From Telopea speciosissima (Eukaryota > Streptophyta > Magnoliopsida > Proteales > Proteaceae): a stretch of DNA of 64,000 bases. Both the position numbers and the translations under genes were made by a program. Below, piece by piece: positions 47,831 through 60,966 of this stretch. The notes under the pieces were generated by a model, which did no database searches, was not told the origin of the DNA, and saw only the letters and a program-made list of their open reading frames with translations. The DNA is taken from NCBI RefSeq assembly GCF_018873765.1, contig NC_057925.1:46469010-46533009 (forward strand). Direction: 5' to 3'. Each line of letters begins with the position of its first letter. Positions within the stretch are counted from its first letter, which is position 1.

Positions 47831-49579
47831 CTGACAAAATCAAAGTAGAAAAATGGTTTTTAGGAAATCAAACCAATAAACTGAAGAGGTCGCCATGTTC
47901 TTTGCTGGGCAACACTCCAAAATTAAAGAACTTAATTTAGATTTACTTGTATTTGCAACAAATGTGTACTTTTGATGCTTCTAGAGATAAACCTATGCAA
48001 TAATTTAAGATTTTGCAAGGATTTTAATGGAAAAATCAAAGAGAAAACCCAATGAAAGTGGTAATTAAGAACTGTTTACGAAGGGAAAATTGCCTCTTCA
48101 TGAGCCCCATCCAGGTAAGTTTATCTGGTCAGCTTTTTATTTCTGCTGCTGCCACATGTCAAATTCTAAACTCAATTTCAATAAGAAAAAACTCTTGTAT
48201 GTCCATGCACACATGTATTTTCAGCCATCCATGATTTTTGAAAAATAAAAAAATAAAAAAATCTACTCTCATTATTGTTCAGATAGTCGGATAATTGGAT
48301 TGCTATGGCTCCAATCGATCAAAGGTAAATCTTTAAATCCTTGATTTGAATTTACTCCGATATCTAAATTGCAAGAAGGTACCATTTCCTAAAGAACATG
48401 GATTCAGCTACCACAACTGCAAAGGCCTCTCCAAAAGCATCAATGCGCCAGGACTAGACACAACAACAAATTCCTCAATCAGAATCTTCCCCACTTGACT
48501 ACTTTAACCAGTTATCATATCCTCATCCTCCTATTAGGAAACCCAACCTTACAGCAATGAAGCTTCACAGAATGACCATAGAAACATCACATCTATCAAC
48601 CAGATCCTTGCTTTAAAATCCCTCCCAGCTCCTTGACCCATTTTGGTGACTCGGCCATTAGTTTGACAGGTTCACAAGCCGGTCAGCTGATTCAACACTT
48701 GTACTAAATATCTAAATGAAATCTTTGGGGGGGACCGAGAAGACCAATGATTTGGACCTGTCTCAAAACAATGATCTAGACGACTGATACAAGAACACTT
48801 CAATCAAAGCTTTGTGAAATATTCAGCAAGGATGTATGTAGCATTGAAGCAGTGATATTTAAAAGGAAAAAAAAACACAAAGGAGAATAAGAACAAATAA
48901 ACATAAACGACAAGTCCTCTACTGTTGCATTGACATTTGAACAAAAGACTAAAGCCAATGAATTGTAATATGTTCAGGACCACACAAAACATAAAGGAAC
49001 CATTAACAACAATATTCAAGTATAGTCAACACATTATGTATTGCAAAAGAAGGGATACATAGGAGATACATTGTAATCCTATACCTTGTAATTTGTTTTC
49101 CAATTTATCAATTTAGTTCATCGTTAACCTTCTACTTTCAACGTCAGCCCTGAGAGAAAAAGGTTCCACAAATGAGATATTTTATAGCATCAAGGTATAT
49201 AGAGAAGGATGGCGATATTCCTACTCAACCACATTAAGAAGAGAAATGAAAATAAAATATAATCCTCACATTGTTTATAGGCTGAGGTTTAAGGAAAAAA
49301 TGAAATCTGAAGCGCTAACCACTGCCCTTGTTTCAAAGCTAGCTTCACGTAAAATCATTCTTTTTTCAAAATAAACCTACTCAAAATAATTTAGGTTTGG
49401 CTTCACAAAATTTCCAGCAGTGCACTATTCAAGTAGGGGAAAATCTTAAATTAGCCCACAAGTAGTAAGCCTTCCTGTCTCCCCCAACTAATGCCAATTC
49501 AGTATATAATGATATACAAAATTTCACTATTTTTACCAAGAAGTTCTTAAAAGTGCAGTGCAACTTCTCACCTCTAATG

Positions 49580-49765
49580 TAAGAAGGACCTTTATCTGCT
49601 CCATTTCCTCGGCAGGTCCATTTCCCCAAGTTCCTCTAATAGAGGGAGGGGGGAGAAATGACCACCCTACCCCTGCCCGAACATACTGCCCGGGTGGCGT
49701 CCACCCCCATCTTAGAGGAAGTTGGGGAAATGGAGTGGGCAGGAAATGGAGCAGATAAAAATACA
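49580..49765. mobile_element. Hairpin MITE inserted only in copy A
   Basis: Inverted arms share tttatctgctccatttcc at the left and its complement at the right, plus a further ccatttccccaa-ttcctcta segment, around a GC-rich centre. The equivalent site in copies B (about 53,076) and C (about 60,465) runs directly from cctctaatg to tcatctaacaaggg, so the 185 bp are an insertion. Exact termini and target duplication are blurred by the flanking AT bases. The interior aatgaccaccctacccc also occurs near 475. Confidence 0.8.
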
Positions 49766-51006
49766 TCATCTAACAAGGGAAATAAGTATCATTTCCAAAA
49801 TCCCTATTTAAATGGAAAAGATAGAATGCAGAAAGCAAGGTTCATGAATAACAGTATAACCCTGTACTGCAATAATTCACAAAGCTGTGGCCTGATGTAG
49901 CAACCTAAGTCCTCCATATGAAGCAGGGCTATTCATATTGGGCAAGAGAATAGGATCAACAGGATCTTATTCTGCTTTCTATTAAAATTACAGTGTGCAT
50001 CCCCCATAGAAAAACAGATGTTCTCACACACCAAAACCCATGAAAGAATGAATTTGATTATGAGGAAGCAATTTGAGTTCATTTGAATCGGCAAAAACTA
50101 CATCACTGCAGACAACAATTTGCGAATTGTCACAGGATATGTCAGCTTTTGAAGAGTGAAACCACGAAAGATGGGCAGAAGGAATCCTTTCCTGAGCTGT
50201 AAATTGACATATGGAAAGAACACCGTTTTGAGGAAAGTTCGCATCACTGACTGCAAAAATTTAAATGACTTGGTAAGCTTCATAGAAGGATTCAGAGAGA
50301 GAGACCAACAGGATAATTCTTCTTTTCCAATGCCCAAACTAAAAAGGCAGACTTGACGTGGGAAGTAGGGGCAATTTAATGCAAGACCAACAGGATCTCA
50401 AGATAACAGTCAAACTCTAGGATTCAACCACAAACAAGTCAAATGGACGTCCTTCATATAGATGGGAGAGATCCGATGGCCATATTGAGAGTAATCGAAG
50501 AAATTTAAAACTGAAAACAAAATTTCAGCAAATAGACAATCTGAAATAACATCAGATCCAAGAGTTGGATTGAACTCAAACTTGGATCGAAATGTTAACA
50601 TAGGTACGAGCAATCAAACCCCCAAATTATATTCAAATACGATGGTTAGAAATAAAGTAAATAGATCAACATCAAATCTGAAACCAAAATATGCAGAAAT
50701 CTGAAGATTTTGTACAGAACCAGATCTGCAGAGCAGATCAGACTAATACTCAGGTTGAACCAAAAAATCCCCTTCGACATTTTTATCTACTAGGAGCAAT
50801 ACTGATACTAGACCGATATAGTATTGATGACACACTCAAAAAAATGACTTTTGGAGATTAAATTGGCCACATAAAGGAGAGAGAGTGTCACAGTGGAAGT
50901 AGAACACACCAAAACAGGGAGCAAGCAAAGGTCCCATTTGAATCATGAAATCAAGTATTTCATCCCATTAGCCTTGGATTGGTCACACAAACTGATCTAA
51001 CATGAT

Positions 51007-51093
51007 CTAGAATGGATAAGACCCTAACTTAAAATTGGGGAAAGACAAACGGCCTTCAGTTTTTTCTTCACTCTCAAATTTGAGCTTCTCAAG
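51007..51093 (-). other. Exon-like segment, copy B
   Basis: After an acceptor-like gatttttgcag on the minus strand the frame reads LEKLKFESEEKTEGRLSF then PNFKLGSYPF and a stop (28 residues). It lies about 2.5 kb downstream of the F-box pseudogene, whose last codons overlap a donor-like ag|gtaataa. Possibly the terminal exon of a spliced F-box transcript. Confidence 0.4.
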
Positions 51094-53584
51094 CTGCAAA
51101 AATCAAAGAAGAAAATGGTTTTTAGGATATCAAACCAAGAACCTGAAGAGGTCCCCATGTTCTTTGCTGGGCAACACTCCAAAATTAAAGAACTTAATTT
51201 AGATCCCAACCTCTTTTACTTGTTTTTGCAACAAATGTGTAGTTTTGATGCTTCTACAGATAACCTATGCAATTTTTAAGATTTTGTGAGGATTTTAATG
51301 GTAAAAATCAAAGAGAAAACCCAATGAAAGTGATAAAGAACTGTTTAAGGGCAAATTGCCTCTTCATGAGCCCCTATCCATCCAGATAAGCTTATCTGGT
51401 CAGCCTTTTATTTCTACCACATGTCAAATTCTAAACTCAATTTCAATAAGAAAAAACTCTCTTAATGTCCATGCACACATGTATTTTCAGCCATCCATGA
51501 ATTTTGAAATTTTGTTTTGGGGTGGGGGATTTAAATCCATGAATTGGAATGCACCCTACAAAAGACCTGATTTTTAAAGCCACTTAACTGTGAGCAGGGG
51601 AACATGGGATCAACCTTTCCATAAAATTTCAAACCCACCTGATTTCCCTCATGGCAGATCTAGGCACAAACCCACTGTTTTTGCCCATTAGTTGTCATTC
51701 AAATCTACTCTCATTATTGGTCATATAGTCGGATCCATGACTAAATTGTCCAATCTAGATCAGTATTGATAATTGGATTGGTATTGCCACGATCGATCAA
51801 AGGTATGTCGATCTTTAAAATCCTTGATTTGAATTCACTGTGATATCTAAATTACAAGAAGGTACCCTTTCCTAAAGAACATGGATTCAGCTACCACAAC
51901 TGCAAAGGCCTCTCCAAAAGCATCAATGCGTCAGGACTAGACACAAGAACACATTCCTCAATCAGAATCGGCCACTTTAACCAGTTATCCTCATTCTCCT
52001 ATTAGGAAACCCAACCTTACAGCAATGAAGCTTCACAGAAGACCATAGAAACATTACATCTATCAACCAAATCCTTGCTTTAAAACCCCTCCCAACTCCT
52101 CGACACATTTTGGTGACTTGGTCATTAGTTTGACAGGTTCAAAAGCCGGTCAGCTGATTCAACACTTTTACAAAATAGCTCAATGAAATCTTTTTTTTTG
52201 GGGGGGGGGGGGGGTATTCGACTCAATTATATCAGTGACCGGGTTGCTGGGTAGACCATATGATTTGGACCGATCTGAAAACAATAGTCTAGATGATTGA
52301 TACTAGAACACTTCAATCAAAGCTTTGTGAAATATTCAGCAAGGATCCATGTAGCATTGTAGCGGTGATATTTAATAAGGAAAAGAAAGATACAAAGAAG
52401 AATTAGAATAGATAGACATAACAGATAAGTCCTCTACTGTTGCATTTGAGCATTTTAAGGTGTTTGAACAAAAGACTAAAGTCAGTGAATTGTAATATGT
52501 TCAGAACCATACAAAACATAAAGGAACCATTAACAACAATATTCAAGTATAGTCAACATATTATGTATTGCAAAAGAAGGGATACATAGGAGATACTTTG
52601 TAATCCTATACCTTGTCATTTGTTTTCCAATTTCTCAATTTAGTTCATCGCTAACCTTCTACTTTTAACGTCAGCCCTGAGAGAAAAAGGTTCCACAAAT
52701 GAGACATTGTACACCATCAAGGTAAATAGAGAAGGATTGCAATATTCCTACTCAACCACATAAAGAAGAGACATGAAAACAAAATTTAATCCTAACATTA
52801 TTTATAGGCTGAGGTTCAAGGAAAAAATGAATCTCTGAAGCGTAAAATCATTCTTTTTTCAAAATAAACCTACTCCAAAATACTTTAGGTTTGGCTTCAC
52901 AAATTATGTTCCAACAGTGCACTATTCTAGTAGGGGAAAATCTTCAATTAGCACACAAGCAGTAAGCCTTCCTGTCTCTCCCCACCACATAATGCCAATT
53001 CAGTACATAATGATATACAAAATTTCACAATTTTTACCAAGCAGTTCTTATAAGTGCAACTTCTCACCTCTAATGTGTCATCTAACAAGGGAGATAAGTA
53101 TCATTTCCAAAATCCCTACTTAAATCGAAGGAATGAATGCAGAATGCAACGTTTACCGCTTCACTTTTATCCAAGTAACTTAAATTTGATTCAAATGGAA
53201 ATATCACAAGTAATTACACCTGACAGGTAAATTATATACTCCTTCCACATCACCCAAGTGCATTAGTGCTAACAAAGGAAAGGTGATGAAGTTTTTGTAA
53301 GAGACTAGCATTTTGCAATAAACATGCAAGGGCCAACTTATGTCTTCACCCTACTTTTCCTTCAGTTTGAAGGCAAACACATTGAAACTTGATTGATTAC
53401 AAGAGTTCAGACAACTGCAAGAATGGCAGACTCATCAGTGAGAGATTTTTAGATGAAACAATAATTGTTCAGGGACAAGGGTGTAAATACAGGAATTGTA
53501 CCTTAGAACTCTTGAAGTGTAAATCTGCTCTACCAATTACCATGTTAAAAAAAATATACCATGTTAATAAATGATACTAAATTA

Positions 53585-54776
53585 TTACCTCTGCTTCCTA
53601 TTAATCTTATTCTTCTTCTGCTTCCTGTTGTTTTTCTTCATTTCTATTTGTTCAGTTCCATCTTTGGCATCGAGTGGAACGAGACTCCCAACACAGGTCT
53701 TTGTTTCAATTATATATGGAAAACCATGAATCCTAAGATTCCTAAACCTTCCTCCACAGGGATCATAAAGGACCAGCTCTGGCTCTAATGAGTACTTCTG
53801 GAGTATCAATTCTCCATTCTTTGAATAACATATAGGGATAGGGTGATCAGACCATATTAATTGCTCAAACGAGATATGTTTTGCCCAAGAGTCCTTCACA
53901 CCGTAATCGTTCATTACCCACAACTCATTACGAATCCCCACGAAGTTACAGAGCAGGCAGAGTTGTCCTCCAAGAACCCCGATTGTTATGTCAAACTTAC
54001 GAACCCCTAAAACCCAGGGAGCCTTATCCACAAAGTCAGGCAGTGGCATCTCTCGAAACTTCTCATCTTTAAGGTCAAAGGAAGTGATAACATCGAACTC
54101 GGTGTTGGACCTAGTCTGCCAATGAAGAGTAGAATTAACAAGAACCCCAGAATTGCTAATGATGTTGTGGAAGTAGGGCATGTCCCCGATCATTCTCCAT
54201 GAGTTGGTGCTAAGGGAGTAAACACTCACCTCTGAATGCACATCGTAGTTATCATGAGCAGAAAAACGCTGCTGCACCCTTACCAGCTTGTAATCGGTCG
54301 TAACCGAATCCGTAAGCAGTAAAACACTCAAAGGGTTTGGTGATAATGGGAAGCTTCTTATGCCTTCTTGTAGAAGGATTCCAGAGTAATATTTCTTTAT
54401 CTTTATAGTTGCATATACAGAGTAATCCGTTGCAAGAACCCAATAAAAAGGGATTGGAAATTGAAGACTTGAGCGGATGATCGAGTTCTACAGCCGCTTG
54501 TTGTTCGCAAACATCTAACTCAACAGAGCAGAGATTGGATGGGCTTAAATTGATGCAACGGTTCATATTGAAAATGAGGATGAGGTTGGTATTGCTTGCA
54601 AGGGATTGGCTGAGGTGCATCTTGACGAAAGCAGGATCTGTAATAAGAGCGAACCAGGGTTTGCATACGCACCACAATCTTAGAAGAGACTTGACCGGAA
54701 GCCTTGAAAGTATGACCGCAATGACCTCCTCGGGGAGATTTTTCGTTGGCATTGCCACCTCCTCTTCCTCCGCCAT
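53585..54776 (-). pseudogene. F-box/FBA protein, frameshifted copy
   Basis: This is the paralog of the intact gene at 60,967-62,250. The F-box (KNLPEEVIAVILSRLPVKSL) and the first part of the FBA region are open from the ATG at 54,776. At about 54,296 an 11-nt deletion relative to the intact copy (after YGFGYD) shifts the frame. The remainder, TTDYKLVRVQQRFSAHDNYD onward through the C-terminal Lys/Asn-rich tail, is open in the other frame to 53,585. Apart from the deletion it is well preserved, so inactivation is recent, unless the deletion is an assembly error. A further ATG 12 codons upstream (54,812) is also in frame. Confidence 0.85.
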
Positions 54777-55175
54777 GACTACAACTCTAGGGGTTTTTTT
54801 TTTTTTTTTCAATAGCGAGGGAAGAAATGATGGAGGGAAAGGGACACGCGGGGGGCCTGAGTCGAAATGGAACGCTTTTGAACCGGTGAAAGTGAGACAA
54901 AGAACCCGTCCGTGTGTTTGTCAATAAAACTTTAAGAATGCTTTCAAAATCGGAAAAGTATTGGCTAATGGAATTTTGGATTTGGATTTGGATTTGACTA
55001 ACCCCATTCTGCTCGTTAATTCCCAGCTGATTTGGAATTAAATCAATGGACACCAATCCTGTTCCTAATTTCAAAATTGGGGCGATGTTATCTGCCCGGG
55101 AGCACACGGGTCCAGGCTGCACTTAGACACATGAACTGGGATGAACGCATCATTTCGTTCATTCAAAGGGGGGTG

Positions 55176-57639
55176 GATTTGTCATTTCACCCAGCCCTAT
55201 TTGTTTAGGCACAACCCTCAATGCAGAGAACATTTTTTCTTATAAGAAAACTTCGTTTGTTTCGATGTGAAATTTTACCTAAAAATTTTTATGCGATCAA
55301 TTTTATTTTGTAAATGCATAAAATTTTACATGTTGACAAGTTTTCTAGTGTTCCGTTTCCATAAAAAACTAGCATTGAAAAACTTTTCAACATGTAAGTT
55401 CTTTTTTGTTTTTGGATTTTGGGTATAGATAAAGCTAAGCAGTTTTGATCCAACACAATTTGACCACATGGTTTGGTCCAGTTTTTTACAACTATGACTA
55501 TGGTTATTATATGTGAATCCAGATCATCTATCAGAATGTTTTTGTACCAGGAGGAGATAGAATGCGAGAAAGATGTTGAGCTCAAAACAAAGTATGAAAT
55601 TCAAAATTAGAAATAGGATCAGTCTCCCTTATCCAATGCGCTTCCAACAAAACATTTCTTCTAGGGATCCTATAAGGGGAGCACAACTTCAAAATCTTTG
55701 TCCAAACCTAAATGGTAAATGGGGAATCAAAGAGGAGGTTTGTCCCTGATCTCCAAATCCAAAATAGAAAACTAATGCCTATTCTAACAGAAATGAAAAG
55801 AAACTTAAAAATGTATAAGAAAAGAAAGGAAAGGAAAATAAATAGAAAAGAATAATTCTTTTTAGTATTCTTCAATTGGATGGAGGAATAAAAGCAAAAA
55901 TAGCTTTGAGAAGAAAACCAAAACATAAGCATGATGAAGAGATGTGATCCAATGATTAGACTCTTGGGGCAGCTGGGTGTTATTGTTAACTCCCGCTCTC
56001 AATTGTATGAAGCCAAAAACACTGTTCCTCAATCCAATCTAAAGTTTAGATGTCGTGGTTTAAAATGTTCTCTTTTTATCGTGTGTGAAAGAAAACTTGT
56101 TCCTTCCATAGAAGGTAAATTGTTACAAAAGTGAAAAAATAAACGAAAGTACATTCAGTCCATTCCTATTTTTTGTCACATGGCATGCTAATTGGATAAA
56201 CGAAAACCATAGAATGATAAGAGGAACCCATGCATGTATTATTCAGAAGTCAAGTGTGGAGCTATAATTCAATGTTTTGATCATTTTGTATTGTACATTA
56301 TTTCTTGTATTTTCAATGGTTCATAAATGTTCTTACAAAAAAAAATAAAAAATGGTTTATAAATGTTAGAAAAATGAAAACAAAAATGGAGAGGACGATG
56401 AGATTGTCTTAGTCGAACGAACACGTTTTGTACTTAAGGCAGTATTTGCACCCTAATTACTGCACTGGGTTATAGGGCCCATAAAACATGGGTTTGATGA
56501 AATGAAGGCAAAGAATTTTTAGTTTTGCAACAAATCTTAGGACATGCATTAATATTTAATATCATGAAAATTATGTTATCCGAAAAGTTTCAAGGGTAAA
56601 ATCGCCACCTATATACTTAAATACAAAATTTAAGTATCGGATTCCATTTGTTGCCCTTTCAAAGGATAGCATGAAGTAGATGACAGGTCTCGACCTTCAA
56701 CTTCTCAAACACACGTCTCAGAAGAGATAAGGACACTTTATAGAAAAACACTCACCCAAAAAAATATAGAAATGCCTCCCAATAAGCCCAAGCGACCCAC
56801 CCGGTTTAGTTCGGACCAGAAATGAACATATGTTGAAATACGTATCGATTCGAAAATCTCAACCCTCCACTTCTCATTCACACCTCTCAAAAGAGATAAA
56901 GACTCTTTATAGAATAGCCATTACCCAAGAAAAATAAAGAAATGCCTGGTTCAAAATACCCTTTTGGGACCTTGGGTGAAGTCCCATAAGGTTTGGATTG
57001 GGTTTGGTTTCAAAACAGCCACTGGGCTTTTCACTAGGAGTTTGGTGAAACACCTAGTGCATCGCCCAATGCCTGTATAGCACGGGATCTTTGAATCTCA
57101 GCATGGATTTTCCTGCAGATTTCATCCCAATTCGTTTTGGGTTGGTTCCCAGAGTTTACTAAAACATCAAATTAGGTCATTACAGTGGTTTACATGATCC
57201 TAATCATAGTTTGCTATAACAATTTGTTTTGTCAAATGACTGATTTCGTGGGCTATTTATGGAGTTGCATATGGTTGTTCGGATGGACTACAACCATTGG
57301 GCTCATATGTTTATTCCAAGGGTTGCACCCTTTTGTTCTAACACCGATCCAATTGTCAGATCCAAACCATCGTACTGGTTCAATGACCAACGATCCAGGC
57401 GTATGTGCAAAGTGCAAATATGCCATCAAAATGCCACATTGGACCTCACGCACGTGTACACGCTCGGATTGTTGCCGTCCTCGCAATTGCTTCATAGAAT
57501 CTTTTCTAAACATAATCGGTGTGGGACTAAAGTCCCATACAATAAATGTTCAAATGTAATTGTACTTAAATTGGATATCGACATTGATTATTCTGACTGT
57601 TCTTTCCCATGGGGCTTCCATCTAAATCTACTCTCATTA
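55176..57639. other. Unique spacer between duplication copies B and C
   Basis: No gene is recognised. From about 56,680 to 56,950 a segment containing ctcaa(a/g)agagataa(g/a)gac and tttatagaa is present twice, about 190 bp apart, as a diverged direct repeat. From about 57,180 to 57,560 is a more complex stretch with overlapping ORFs of 86-143 aa on both strands and a ggtgtgggactaaagtccca palindrome; it may be a transposon remnant. Confidence 0.5.
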
Positions 57640-58614
57640 TTTATAGATCCATGTAAGGATGTCAATTTTGAACCAGAACCAATAAACTAAACATAAACTG
57701 GCCGTTTAAAATCAAACCAAACCATTAGTAAGTGGTTCAAGTTTGGTTTTAAAGTCTAATAATAGGTTAGGTCATTTTAGTTTTAATTGAGAAATCGCTG
57801 GTTGCAAACCAATTAAACCATTAAATTTGTAAATCGATTAAATGTTACAAAATCCTTATCAAGAAAGAAACATTTTTTTTCCGTAAAATATCAAGAAAGA
57901 AACTTAAGACAAGGAGCGAAAGTAAAGAGAGAGTAACTTAGAGTGAGAGAGATAGTTTTGACCCTCTCTCTATCTCTCTCTTTGCCATTTTGTTTTTGTT
58001 AAATTTGATACTTACATTCTTGCAATGCCTGAATTTCAACAAATTTCAGCACCGATTCTAGTCTGTTGGGGGGGGGGGGGGGGTGGGGGGATGTCATGGA
58101 GTTATTTTGCAACTCCAGTGGAAGAGGCTGTAAAGAGTGAAATAAATAAGCCCAATAAATTACTAATCCATTTTGGATTGGAGAATTAAACCAATCACTG
58201 GAAGGGAAAATGTGTGTTATATTTTTTTTGGGGTAAAAAATGTCTGTTATATTATGAGGGAAAAAACAACGGTTACAAATAATTTGACATCTTAAGAGGT
58301 GTCAATGAAAAATAAAAATTCTCCTTCTATTACAATATCAATACTGATACCAGACCAATATAGTATTGATGGCAGACCCAAAAAATGACTTTTCAAGATT
58401 AAATTGGCCTGATTTATATTGGTATCGATTGAGACCAATACGGATACCGATACTGATATCGTGTTTAATAACCATGGGTGTGACCATGTGTGATCCTATA
58501 TAAAGGAGTAGAAAACACCAAAAAGGGAACAAGCAAATTTCCCATTTGAATCATGGTTTCAAGTATTTCATCACATCAGCCTTGGATTGGTCACACAAAC
58601 TGAACTAACGTGAT

Positions 58615-58701
58615 CTAGAATGGATTAGAACTTAACTTAAAATTGGGGAAAGATGACCTGCCTTCAGTTTTTTCTTCACTCTCAAATTTGGACTTCACAA
58701 G
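58615..58701 (-). other. Exon-like segment, copy C
   Basis: After an acceptor-like gatttttgcag on the minus strand the frame reads LVKSKFESEEKTEGRSSF then PNFKLSSNPF and a stop. It lies about 2.3 kb downstream of the intact F-box gene. The frame is kept in all three copies, although A ends earlier. The plus strand is also open here from a TTG codon, so the strand is not certain. Confidence 0.4.
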
Positions 58702-60966
58702 CTGCAAAAATCAAAGAAGAAAAATGCTTTTTAGGATATCAAACCAAGAAGCTGAAGAGGTCGCAATGTTCTTTGCTGGGCAACACTCCAAAATTAAAGA
58801 ACTTAATTTAGATCCCAACCTCTTTTACTTGTTTTTGCAACAAATGTGTACTTTTGATGCTTCCTGAGATAAACCTATGCAATATTTTAAGATTTTGCAA
58901 GGATTTTAATGGTGAAATCAAAGAGAAAACCCAATGAAAGTGGTAAAGAACTGTTTAAGAAGGAAAAATTTCCTCTTCATGAGCCCCATCCAGATAAGCT
59001 TATCTGGTCAGCCTTTTATTTCTCTTGCCTACCACAGGTGATATTCTAAATTCAATTTCAATAAGAAAAAACTCTCTTGTATGTCCATGCCCACATGTAT
59101 TTTCAGCCATCCATGAATTTTGAAAAAAAAACCTACTCTCATTATTGGTCAGATAGTCGGATAATTGGATTGCTATGGCTCCGATTGATCAAAGGTAAAT
59201 CTTTAAATCCTTGATTTGAATTTACTCCAATATCTAAATTGCAAGAAGGTACCATTTCCTAAAAAACATGGATTCAGCTACCACAACTGCAAAGGCCTCT
59301 CCAAAAGCATCAATGCACCAGGACTAGACACAAGAACACATTCCTCAATCAGAATCTTCCCCACTTGATTACTTTAACCAGTTATCGTATCCTCATCCTC
59401 CTATTAGGAAACCCAACCTTACAGCAATGAAGCTTCACAGAATGACCATAGAAACATCACATCTATCAACCAGATCCTTGCTTTAAAACCCCTCCCAGCT
59501 CCTTGACCCATTTTGGTGACTCGGCCATTAGTTTGACAGGCTCACAAGTCGGTCAGCTGATTCAACACTTTTACTAAATATCTAAATGAAATCTTTGGGG
59601 GGGACCGAGAAGACCAATGATTTGGACCGGTCTCAAAACAATGATCTAGACGACTGATACAAGAACACTTCAATCAAAGCTTTGTGAAATATTCAGCAAG
59701 GATGTATGTAGCATTGAAGCAGTGATATTTAAAAGGAAAAGAAAGATACCAAGAAGAATGAGAACAGATAGACACAACAGATAAGTCCTCTACTGTTGCA
59801 TTTGAGCATTTTAAGGTGTTTGAACAAAAGACTAAAGTCAGTGAATTGTAATATGTTTGGAACCATACAAAACATAAAGGAACCGTTAAAAACAATACTC
59901 AAGTATAGTCAACTCATTATGTATTGCAAAAGAAGGGATACATAGGAGATACTTTGTAATCCTATACCTTGTCATTTGTTTTCCAATTTATCAATTTAGT
60001 TCATCGCTAACCTTCTACTTTCAACGTCAGCCCTAAGAGAAAAAGGTTCCACAAATGAGATATTTTACAGCATCAAGGTATATAGAGAAGGATGGCGATA
60101 TTCCTACTCAACCACATTAAGAAGAGAAATGAAAATAAAATATAATCCTAACATTGTTTATAGGCTGAGGTTTAAGGAAAAAATAAAATCTTAAGCGCTA
60201 CCCACCGCCCTTGTTTCAAAGCTAGCTTCACGTAAAATCATTCTTTTTCAAAATAAACCTACTCCAAAATACTTTAGGTTTGGCTTCACAAATTCTTTTC
60301 CAGCAGTGCACTATTCTAGTAGGGGAAAATCTTCAATTAGCACACAAGTAGTAAGCCTTCCTGTCTCTCCCCACTAATGCCAATTCAGTATATAATGATA
60401 TACAAAATTAAACTATTTTTACCAAGCAGTTCTTGTAAGTGCAGTGCAACTTCTCGCCTCTAATGGTGTCATCTAACAAGGGAAATAAGCATCATTTCCA
60501 AAATCCTTATTTAAATGGAAAAGAAAGCAAGGTTCACTACTTCACTTTTATCCAAGAAACTTAAATTCGATTCACATGGAAATATCACAAGTAATTACAC
60601 CTGACAGGTAAATTATATACTCCTTCCACATCACCCAAGTGCATTAGTGCTAACAAAGGAAAGGTGAAGAAGTTTTTGTACAGAGACTAGCATTCGGCAA
60701 TAAACATGCCAGGGCCAATTTATGTCTTAACCCTACTTTTCCTTCCGTTTGAAGGCAAGCACATTGAAACTCGATTGATCACATGATTTCAGACAATTGC
60801 AAGAATGGAAGACTCATCAGTGAGAGTTTTTGAGATGAAACAATAATTGTTCAAGGCAAGGGTGTAAATACACAAATGAGTAGGAGACAAGTGTAAATAT
60901 AGGAATTGTACCTTAGAACGTAAATCTGCTCAACGAATTACAATGTGAATAAATGATATTATGTTA

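Larger units (their letters stand above)
47140..49870. repeat. Segmental duplication, copy A (incomplete)
   Basis: This block matches copy C (from about 57,640) and copy B (from about 50,800) across a long collinear stretch, with shared landmarks such as ttctttgctgggcaacactc, ggattcagctaccacaactg and cgtcagccctgagag. It ends near 49,870, before the F-box portion present in B and C. It contains a TATA-like ctatataaaag on the plus strand (47,598) and a hairpin MITE unique to this copy. Confidence 0.88.
50800..55175. repeat. Segmental duplication, copy B
   Basis: This block is collinear with copy C (about 58,330-62,870) throughout, including the F-box gene and its upstream region up to about 55,175 (gatgaacgcatcatttcgtt versus gatggacgcatcatttcttt). 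Differences are small indels and point changes, plus a T/G homopolymer run at 52,190-52,215. Confidence 0.9.

Noticed and set aside
57185..57690. Overlapping ORFs of 86-143 aa with several cysteines
   Set aside because: Both strands and several frames are open without a recognisable domain, ATG context or conserved counterpart in the other duplication copies.
58643..58867. Plus-strand ORF of 74 aa in duplication copy C
   Set aside because: It begins at a TTG rather than ATG and is not kept open in copy A. The minus-strand exon-like reading in the same place is better conserved.
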